In this document: piece by piece, positions 58,802-64,000 of the stretch
How the letters are laid out: every line of letters starts with the position of its first letter
Position numbering within the stretch: the stretch's first letter is position 1
Translations under genes and position numbers: made by a program
Origin: Priestia aryabhattai B8W22
GTDB taxonomy: Bacteria; Bacillota; Bacilli; Bacillales; Bacillaceae_H
NCBI RefSeq assembly: GCF_000956595.1
Contig: NZ_JYOO01000020.1
Coordinates: forward strand, 33,951-97,950
DNA length: 64,000 bases
Reading direction: 5' to 3'
The notes under the pieces: generated by a model
Seen by the model: the letters and a program-made list of their open reading frames with translations, nothing else
Told to the model about the DNA's origin: nothing
Database searches by the model: none

Positions 58802-58818
58802 TATCGGTTTTTTCGATA
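58802..58818. promoter_or_regulatory. Probable LysR binding site
   Basis: TATCG-N7-CGATA contains the T-N11-A core of LysR-type operators. It lies between the LysR gene and the divergent tautomerase gene. Confidence 0.55.
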
Positions 58819-58891
58819 ATTATTGTACTTATTTTCAATTATACAAATGAAGAGTGTGGAAGTACACTGAATATAGAAAGGGAGATGATTC

Positions 58892-59302
58892 ATGCCATTT
58901 GTAAACGTTTATTATCAAGAACATCAGTTAAACAATAAGGAACTAAAAAAAGTAAGCAATCGTATTCATCAGTCTTTAATCCAACATTTTCATATCCCAG
59001 AAGACGATTATTTTCAACTGTTTTTACCTTATCCACCTCAGCATTTTTTCTATGATTCACAGTATCTCTTAGAAAATGGAGAAAAAAGAACAGATAACAT
59101 GATTTATATCTCCATTACGTGCGGGCAGGGAAGAAGGGTCGAGCAGAAAAAGAAGCTATACCATTCCATTGCAGAAGGACTTCACACTGACTTAGATCTT
59201 TCTACAAACAATATCTTTATTACATTAAACGAAACACCTCTTGAAAACTGGTCATTTGGGCAAGGACTAGCACAAATGGTAAATCAAAAGGAGGAAAAAT
59301 AA
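58892..59302 (+). CDS. Tautomerase-superfamily protein (YusQ/YrdN-like)
   Basis: The protein is 136 residues from ATG 58892, with AAAGGGAGATG upstream. After Met removal the N-terminal Pro (MPFVNVYY) would be the catalytic base, as in 4-oxalocrotonate tautomerase and MIF-like enzymes. The double beta-alpha-beta unit and the NMIYISITCGQGRRVEQKKKLYHSIAEGL segment match the Tautomerase_3/MSAD-like group. It acts in the cytosol, perhaps on an aromatic-derived oxoacid. It precedes a carboxymuconolactone decarboxylase-like gene by 2 bp and is divergent from a LysR gene. Confidence 0.85.
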   Translation: MPFVNVYYQEHQLNNKELKKVSNRIHQSLIQHFHIPEDDYFQLFLPYPPQHFFYDSQYLLENGEKRTDNMIYISITCGQGRRVEQKKKLYHSIAEGLHTDLDLSTNNIFITLNETPLENWSFGQGLAQMVNQKEEK

Positions 59303-59304
59303 AT

Positions 59305-59616
59305 ATGAATAACGGTATTGATTCTAAGCTGCTGAACGACATGAGAGATCTTGCTCCTGACTTTGTGAAATATGGAGAACATATCTTATTTGGGGAAGTG
59401 TGGAGAGACCCAACGTTAACATCGAAAGAAAGAAGTTTGAGTACACTTTCTGCTTTGATCAGTATTGGCAACACTGAACAAATGCCTTTTCATCTGCAGC
59501 TGGCAAAAAAAAATGGAGTGACTGAAAAAGAAATAATTGCACTAATAACTCATATGGCTTTTTATGTGGGGTGGCCAAAGGCAGCTGCAGCACTGAATAT
59601 AGTGGGGAAGCAATAA
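59305..59616 (+). CDS. Carboxymuconolactone decarboxylase-family protein
   Basis: The protein is 103 residues from ATG 59305, with AAAAGGAGG placed inside the end of the tautomerase gene, so the two are one operon. The CMD pattern SLSTLSALISIGNTEQMPFHLQLAKKNGVTEKEI and HMAFYVGWPKAAAALNI is plain. The CxxC pair of AhpD-type peroxidases is absent, so it is more likely a decarboxylase-like or lactone-acting enzyme. With a tautomerase and LysR regulator it suggests breakdown of a small aromatic or unsaturated oxoacid. Confidence 0.9.
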   Translation: MNNGIDSKLLNDMRDLAPDFVKYGEHILFGEVWRDPTLTSKERSLSTLSALISIGNTEQMPFHLQLAKKNGVTEKEIIALITHMAFYVGWPKAAAALNIVGKQ

Positions 59617-59620
59617 TAAA

Positions 59621-59690
59621 AGAGGTGTGAAGATTATATTTGAAAATAAGGGAGTGGTTGCTGGTAGCCAATGGAGGTGAAGGAGGTGGA
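59621..59690 (+). repeat. Diverged copy of the small element at about 21552
   Basis: TAAAAGAGGTGTGAAGATTATATTTGAAAATAAG followed by GGTAGCCAATGGAGG lines up with the stretch around 21552-21605. The ATG of the first copy is ATA here and a 4-base insertion shifts the frame. In the shifted frame a 50-codon run (TTG start, KIREWLLVANGGEGGGNN) is open to the next ribosome site. Confidence 0.4.
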
Positions 59691-59786
59691 AACAATACTT
59701 CCTATGACTCTAGCTTTTTGTATTATTTAGGTGTTTATGTTAAGTTATGGACATCCTTCTGTCATGTTAGAAAGGAGTGAATTCAT

Positions 59787-59987
59787 ATCTTAAAAATAGC
59801 AATTGCTTCAATCATTGCAGGTGTTTTGTTTAGTCTTTGTACAAAATTAGTGATATATACAAGATTGTCAAAGCTGTTTGTAAAGGCTAATGAAGATACT
59901 CATAAACCAATTAACTTTGTTCTTCAGGGGGCTTTATTTGCCGTTATTATGTTCATCATGTTTTTAATTGTAAAACCTTTTACATAG
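59787..59987 (+). CDS. Small two-helix membrane protein, no ATG/GTG/TTG start
   Basis: The frame LKIAIASIIAGVLFSLCTKLVIY...PINFVLQGALFAVIMFIMFLIVKPFT has two convincing membrane segments. AAAGGAG (59771-59777) is nine bases before ATC 59787, and an in-frame TGA just upstream rules out a longer start. Only ATT or ATC codons are available. It is followed after 30 bp by a second small membrane frame with the same peculiarity. It resembles small Bacillus DUF-type membrane proteins; the function is unknown. Confidence 0.5.
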   Translation: MLKIAIASIIAGVLFSLCTKLVIYTRLSKLFVKANEDTHKPINFVLQGALFAVIMFIMFLIVKPFT

Positions 59988-60016
59988 GAATAATGCTATA
60001 GCTGGAGTGATCAATT

Positions 60017-60184
60017 ATTAATCTTTCATATTTAGGAATAGGTTTTGTAGCTATTTTTCTATCTGCATTTCTGGTGAAGACGTTTATTGCCAATGATACG
60101 CTATCTACTATTTTTTCAATTTTGATTGTTGGTGTAGGAGCAGCAGCTATTTCTCACTTTCGCAGAAAATATAATGAAAAATGA
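60017..60184 (+). CDS. Second small membrane protein with a non-standard start
   Basis: The frame NLSYLGIGFVAIFLSAFLVKTFIA...STIFSILIVGVGAAAISHFRRKYNEK encodes two membrane segments with a basic end, about 55 residues. CTGGAG (60002-60007) is 6-9 bases before two consecutive ATT codons (60014 and 60017). An in-frame TGA lies directly upstream and no ATG, GTG or TTG exists before the first helix. It forms a pair with the preceding gene. Confidence 0.5.
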   Translation: MNLSYLGIGFVAIFLSAFLVKTFIANDTLSTIFSILIVGVGAAAISHFRRKYNEK

Positions 60185-60263
60185 ATTTAAACAGGGGCTG
60201 CAGTTAGTGTGGGACTTAAAGCAACAATGCTTCATTTCATGTGACAGACTGGTAAAGAAATAG

Positions 60264-60292
60264 AAAAAGCTCCCTTTCATAAGGGAGCTTTT
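60264..60292. terminator. Bidirectional terminator
   Basis: AAAAGCTCCCTT-TCAT-AAGGGAGCTTTT lies between the small membrane genes and the convergent signal peptidase gene. Confidence 0.9.
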
Positions 60293-60299
60293 GAAGACT

Positions 60300-60854
60300 T
60301 TACTTAATCCATTGAAATTCTTTTAAAGGCCAATAAGCTAATTTGGCTTTTCCTACGATTTTGTCTACGGAGATTGTTCCTACTTTAGGTGATCTGCTAT
60401 CTAAGCTGTACATTCTATTATCACCCATGACAAATAATTGACCCTCTGGAACGGTTTTGCTGCCTGTATAATCCTCAAGTTTAAAATCCTCAGTCAATGG
60501 GCCTGTGGCTATTTCTTTTTTATATTGGTCTAGATAAGGCTCTTCATATTTTTTACCGTTTATATATAGCGTGTCATTGCGATACTCTATATGATCACCA
60601 GGTAAACCAATTACTCTTTTAATATAGTCTTTTTCCTTTGTAGCATGAAAAACGATAATATCAAATCTTTTTATATTATCGGGGTTATTTTTACCTACTT
60701 CATTAAGAATAATGTGTTCACTGTCTTTTAAAGTCGGCATCATTGATTCACCGTCTACTACGATAGGTGTAAATAAATACTCTCTTACCATAAAAGCCAG
60801 AATACAGGCAATAATAATGGATTTAATCCACGAAAAAATCTCTTTCTGTTTCAA
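60300..60854 (-). CDS. lepB: Signal peptidase I (SipS/SipT type)
   Basis: The 184-residue Bacillus-type leader peptidase has a single N-terminal membrane anchor (about 10-27, SIIIACILAFMVREYLF). The catalytic Ser37 is in VDGESMMPTL, Lys79 in KDYIKRVIGLPGD, and the FVMGDNRMYSLDSR box is near residue 140. It removes signal peptides from secreted preproteins on the outer face of the membrane. ATG 60852-60854 has AGGAGTTTTC upstream. It stands alone, as many sip genes do in Bacillus. There are probably paralogues elsewhere. Confidence 0.95.
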   Translation of the reverse strand: MKQKEIFSWIKSIIIACILAFMVREYLFTPIVVDGESMMPTLKDSEHIILNEVGKNNPDNIKRFDIIVFHATKEKDYIKRVIGLPGDHIEYRNDTLYINGKKYEEPYLDQYKKEIATGPLTEDFKLEDYTGSKTVPEGQLFVMGDNRMYSLDSRSPKVGTISVDKIVGKAKLAYWPLKEFQWIK

Positions 60855-61029
60855 TTGAAAACTCCTCTATAACCGTAATACATGTTTAAAAGTATAACAT
60901 AATATATAGAAATAAACCTTTAATTTAACAATTGAAGGTTTGTTTGGCTGATTTTTAAACAAGATTAATAAACTTCATAGAAGGCCATAGCAGCAGAAGT
61001 GGTAGGGGGTTCTCGAAATCAGGACATAA

Positions 61030-61075
61030 AAAAAGCTATTTCAATCGTATTGGCATCGGAGTGAAATAGCTTTTT
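61030..61075. terminator. Perfect long hairpin
   Basis: AAAAAGCTATTTCA pairs with TGAAATAGCTTTTT (14 bp). Just left of it (61003-61023) is a short match to the right end of the IS3-derived element at 42851-42870 (TCTCGAAATCAGG). Confidence 0.75.
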
Positions 61076-61542
61076 CTACTTTACATTCAAGAGTTTGTTA
61101 GTTCATATGAACGTCCTTACATGTGAAGTATATCACAAACTATTTTTGTTGTGAAGATGAAAATCAAAATTTGTATGACAAATTTTATTGCGTTGAAGAA
61201 TTTTGAATGGATTATTTAGTGTGACCCCTCCGCAGAGGCTATTTTGAAACAGCTGATCATCTCAATAAAAATTAATGTTACCTCTCAACACCTCAAAGAA
61301 ACCAGATTCTTTTAAAGAAACCTTTCAATTTCTATAGATAAACAAAAACTAGTTTATCAGGTATATTGTTAGGAGAAGTTTTAAGTGGTAAGTTTGTATT
61401 CACTGTATTTAATATAATAAGTATTTTTGGAGGGCTACTCATATACAACACAAAAAATATAGACAACAGTAGCTCTACTGATAAACCATCTTTTTAAGGG
61501 AAGGCATCTTACCGATAAGAATTATATAAAGAAGAGACTTAA
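61076..61542. other. Intergenic with a possible membrane-protein remnant
   Basis: An open stretch ending at about 61497 reads LLGEVLSGKFVFTVFNIISIFGGLLIYNTKN and a polar tail. It contains one hydrophobic helix but has no ribosome site or clear start. It could be the end of a lost gene. No other feature is supported. Confidence 0.3.
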
Positions 61543-61755
61543 ATGAAATTTGATGTACCTGAATTAGTTGAAGCAAAACGTCAAATTGATTCAACTTTAC
61601 ATAAACTCCGACAGACGGTAAAAACGTTTGAAGCTAAAGAAAATGCAAGTAGATATAAATCTCAAATTACCTTAGCTAAAAGAAGGATACAAGCATTTGA
61701 ACTTTCAGTAGCTCTTATTGAAAGAGAAATAAATGAGGCTGAGAAAAAAATCTAG
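61543..61755 (+). CDS. 70-residue helical/coiled-coil small protein
   Basis: ATG 61543 is preceded by AAGAAGAGAC. The product is basic and entirely helical with heptad-like spacing (LVEAKRQIDSTLHKLRQTVKTFE ... SQITLAKRRIQAFELSVALIEREINEAEKK), probably a two-helix antiparallel hairpin. Clean coding character and codon use make it a credible gene; I recall no established function. A hairpin at about 61820-61848 (AAAATGC/GCATTTT) could terminate it. Confidence 0.7.
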   Translation: MKFDVPELVEAKRQIDSTLHKLRQTVKTFEAKENASRYKSQITLAKRRIQAFELSVALIEREINEAEKKI

Positions 61756-61819
61756 GTATCAGCTTTTACAAAGTGTGTATTCAACGACGTTATTTATTTT
61801 ATGAATTACAAAACGTCGG

Positions 61820-61848
61820 AAAATGCTATGTCGCAGTAAAAGCATTTT
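61820..61848 (+). terminator. Possible terminator
   Basis: AAAATGC...GCATTTT forms a 7-bp stem with a 15-base loop. The rest of 61756-62126 holds no supported gene. Confidence 0.45.
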
Positions 61849-62126
61849 AATTCATCTTCAATTGTCGGTTAGAGTGGAATGGTAGAAAAAAAGAAAGCTT
61901 AACAATACTAGGGTTTCTTTTTTTGTAATTAGTACTCTGCGTACGTCAGTATATCTTTTGGATTTTGGCTAAACCTGTTTCCAAAGCGGGCAGTCTTTGC
62001 ACTTCTCCAAACGTATCCACGCTTTTTTAGCGCACTAAAAATAATTTATTCTTTTAAAAATAAGGGTTGAAGGTGACGCAACGTAATCTAATATAGTTGA
62101 ACTATGGCATATCAAGAAGGGGAGCA

Positions 62127-62171
62127 ATGAAAGTAAAAGTAACGGATGGGGGCATGAGAAGTGGAGAATAA
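62127..62171 (+). CDS. Possible 14-residue leader peptide
   Basis: ATG 62127 lies just after AAGGGGAG. The frame MKVKVTDGGMRSGE stops inside the first codons of the DUF418 gene (11-base overlap). Such an arrangement can couple translation of the next gene, which itself begins with GTG. Confidence 0.35.
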   Translation: MKVKVTDGGMRSGE

Positions 62172-63324
62172 AAAACGAATTCGCTCTTTAGATATATTAA
62201 GAGGACTAGCGATTCTGGGAACGTTAGGAACGAACATTTGGCTGTTTGCCTATCTGGGAGATGTAAATTATATATTTACTTTTACCCATAACAAATGGTG
62301 GTTATCAGGAGATGATTTTTTAAGAATCCTTTTTCTATCCTTAATTAACGGGAAATTACTTGGCCTCTTAGCTATTATGTTTGGTGTTGGTTTAGAACTG
62401 AAATATCAGCAGTCAAAACGATTAAATCAGACGTGGCCAGGAAGGTACATATGGCTGTCCTTGATTTTATTAATGGAAGGGCTTTTGCACTTTATTTTTG
62501 TCTTAGAGTACGACATTTTAATGTCTTATGCAGTAACTGCCATTGTCGTATCGTTTATCGTAAAAATGCGGAAAACGATGATACGAATAACAATGATTAG
62601 TGCAGCAGCTATTCATCTTTTCTTTATAGTACTTGTGTTCTTAGGTGTGCTAACTAACTCAATAGGAGGTGAGCTAGTTGCTGTCCCAAAAGAAGTGGTG
62701 AACCTTTATCAACATGGATCATGGATAAATCAAATTCAGTATCGACTTTTTCATTTTTGGGAGCTGCGCACGGAAGCAATTTTCGTCATTCCATTTAATA
62801 TATGTATGTTTTTACTTGGTGTTTTACTAGTGAGAATAGGGGCTTTTGACAATAATTCCAAGGGTATTAATATTAGAAAGAGGATGATGAAAACGGGTCT
62901 TTTAGTTGGGCTACCTCTAAACCTATTATTATTTGTTCCTGGAGGGTACTTTGATTTTCCAGTAAGGTATGTGTTTGCCCCTATTTTATCGATTGGATAC
63001 ATGGGAGCCATTAGTTTTCTAATTGAAAAATTTCAGGCCTTTTCATTATGGAGCGTTTTAGAGAAAGTAGGTAAGATGTCTTTAAGTTGCTACGTGTTAC
63101 AAAATGTTTTAAGCTCAATTTTATTTTATGGATGGGGCCTTGGGTGGGGTGGACACCCTCGTTCATTCTTTGTCATTTTTGTTTGGGTATTAATTTGTTT
63201 GTTTCAAATGTTAGTTGCTGCTTTGTGGCTTCGTTATTTTAAAATGGGCCCTATGGAATCAGCGCGTAAACGCTTAGCCAGTTTAGCTATAAGAAAAAGT
63301 ATAAAGAAAGATCTTAAAATGTAA
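62161..63324 (+). CDS. DUF418-family membrane protein (YxaH/YeiB-like)
   Basis: The protein is 387 residues from GTG 62161. It starts with the family signature KKRIRSLDILRGLAILGTLGTNIW and ends with a DUF418 region containing GKMSLSCYVLQNVLSSILFYGWGLGW. About ten membrane segments are present. Acyltransferase-3-like topology suggests a role in modifying a surface or exported compound, but none is established. No signal or regulator is adjacent. The possible leader peptide overlaps its start. Confidence 0.88.
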   Translation: MENKKRIRSLDILRGLAILGTLGTNIWLFAYLGDVNYIFTFTHNKWWLSGDDFLRILFLSLINGKLLGLLAIMFGVGLELKYQQSKRLNQTWPGRYIWLSLILLMEGLLHFIFVLEYDILMSYAVTAIVVSFIVKMRKTMIRITMISAAAIHLFFIVLVFLGVLTNSIGGELVAVPKEVVNLYQHGSWINQIQYRLFHFWELRTEAIFVIPFNICMFLLGVLLVRIGAFDNNSKGINIRKRMMKTGLLVGLPLNLLLFVPGGYFDFPVRYVFAPILSIGYMGAISFLIEKFQAFSLWSVLEKVGKMSLSCYVLQNVLSSILFYGWGLGWGGHPRSFFVIFVWVLICLFQMLVAALWLRYFKMGPMESARKRLASLAIRKSIKKDLKM

Positions 63325-63455
63325 GTCAGCTTCTTTTTGATGAATATAAAACATGTTATAAGAAGCAAAACTTTCACATAGAATTTTATGTTAAAGTGAT
63401 ATTAGGTATTGGGGATTTTAACCAATTAATAATCCATAAAGGAGAATTAAAGAAA

Positions 63456-63744
63456 ATGGCTACCTTTTTCCTAATACTTATCGGCTTCTTTCTTATCATT
63501 TCAAATATCATTGGATTTATCTCCTACAAAAAAAAAGAAAAATCTATACGCTGCTGCTTTCACAATATTGATACTGGCGGCTTTATTTGGGGCAATAGGC
63601 GGTATATTAGCACTGTTGATCATTAGAGACGCTTTTTCCATATTTTACGGTTTACAAGTTGGATACTACTTACTTATAAATAGCGCAATGGTTCTGTTAA
63701 TGGCAGTTATAATCACAGTTATAAAACAATATAACAATAAATAA
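63456..63744 (+). pseudogene. Small membrane protein with a frameshift at an A9 run
   Basis: ATG 63456 follows AAAGGAG. The first frame gives MATFFLILIGFFLIISNIIGFISYKKK, then runs out of frame after nine A's (63528-63536). The second frame continues sensibly from KKKNLYAAAFTILILAALFGAIGG through two further helices to the stop at 63744. Removing one A restores a 95-residue three- to four-helix protein. This is a sequencing or replication slip, or a site where RNA polymerase slippage restores the frame. Confidence 0.75.
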
Positions 63745-63811
63745 AAAATTTGCTTAGTAAGACTCATACTTCGTAAGTTTGTAGTTACCATAATCACCCT
63801 TATAGGTAGTT

Positions 63812-63851
63812 AAACAACAAAAAGCTCTTTCATAAGAGCTTTTTGTTGTTT
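63812..63851. terminator. Bidirectional terminator
   Basis: AAACAACAAAAAGCTCTT and AAGAGCTTTTTGTTGTTT form an 18-bp stem between convergent genes. Confidence 0.92.
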
Positions 63852-63862
63852 AAGAGTAGAAT

Positions 63863-64000
63863 TTAATTATCTACATCATTAGCATCAAACGTATCTTTTG
63901 TAACGTTCAATATATGACCACTAATGTTAACTGTTTTGTTATTTACCCATTTAACTTTGGCTGTTTCCTGAGGGTAATTCCAATAGATGTTTTTCTTTTA
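63863..64000 (-). CDS. DUF5412-like protein, C-terminal part only
   Basis: The visible 45 residues read NIYWNYPQETAKVKWVNNKTVNISGHILNVTKDTFDANDVDN and stop. This recalls the C-terminal beta-rich end of DUF5412 family proteins (small lipoprotein or membrane-anchored Bacillus proteins): W.YP, VKWIN and ISG..L.V. The N-terminal part lies beyond the right edge. It is convergent with the small membrane gene. The function is unknown. Confidence 0.65.

Noticed and set aside
63396..63626. Separate 76-codon gene overlapping the small membrane gene
   Set aside because: It is the first frame of the frameshifted gene extended upstream; the real start is ATG 63456 with its own AAAGGAG.
1..64000. CRISPR array, tRNA or rRNA genes
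   Set aside because: No regularly spaced direct repeats and no tRNA-like cloverleaf or rRNA-like conserved stretch were noticed on either strand.

Overview
The window looks like chromosome from a low-GC, Gram-positive, spore-forming Bacillaceae, most likely a Priestia (Bacillus) megaterium-type organism. This is an inference from AT-rich codon use, strong AGGAGG-type ribosome binding sites, frequent TTG/GTG starts, U-run terminators, Bacillus-type BirA and MhqR operators, and the protein families present. No rRNA, tRNA, CRISPR array or prophage was seen.

Layout. 1-6.6 kb: the start of an EamA exporter, a TrmB-type regulator, a gene-poor stretch with degenerate repeats, and a compact bioF-bioH-bioC operon (minus strand) behind a BirA operator. 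6.8-16 kb: small membrane proteins (two paralogues), a DUF2935 protein, a TetR regulator with a 14-TM MFS exporter, a DinB-like protein, an SF0329-family protein and a second 14-TM MFS exporter. 16-21.5 kb: a carboxylate utilisation locus made of a CitMHS transporter, an RpiR/SIS regulator, an RraA/HMG-aldolase-like enzyme and a DUF1932 dehydrogenase. Three identical-pattern 16-bp palindromes probably mark the RpiR regulon. 22-28 kb: a DUF2262 pair, then a DHDPS-family lyase/aldolase, a LacI regulator and an MFS porter with clear LacI-type operators, flanked by decayed copies of the neighbouring genes.

28.4-42.5 kb is the centrepiece: an ethanolamine utilisation (eut) bacterial microcompartment locus. 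It encodes a two-component system EutW/EutV (ANTAR antiterminator), the permease EutH, shell proteins EutS, EutL, EutM, EutN and a second EutM/PduA-like protein with a tail, the GTPase EutP, reactivase EutA, the ammonia lyase EutBC, aldehyde dehydrogenase EutE, phosphotransacylase PduL and an uncharacterised probable cargo protein. It ends with a malate dehydrogenase where an alcohol dehydrogenase would be expected. Two terminators, before eutH and before eutA, each overlap an AAAGGY hexaloop hairpin of the kind ANTAR proteins bind. No eutG, eutD, eutQ, eutJ, eutT or cobalamin riboswitch was seen.

42.5-55.7 kb: an IS3-derived internally deleted element, a CPA1 Na+/H+ antiporter, a BCCT transporter remnant, a UGT-type glycosyltransferase, and a quinone/thiol stress cluster (DoxX/MhqP, MhqO, FMN reductase, YcaC-like hydrolase, LtrA, alpha/beta hydrolase) with an MhqR-type operator. 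A MetOD1-like protein, a PAF-acetylhydrolase-like esterase and a GNAT acetyltransferase follow. 55.9-64 kb: AT-rich hypothetical genes including a second SF0329 paralogue, a frameshifted LysR regulator facing a tautomerase-CMD pair, two small membrane ORFs that have Shine-Dalgarno sites but no ATG/GTG/TTG start, signal peptidase I, a DUF418 membrane protein, a frameshifted small membrane gene and the end of a DUF5412 gene.
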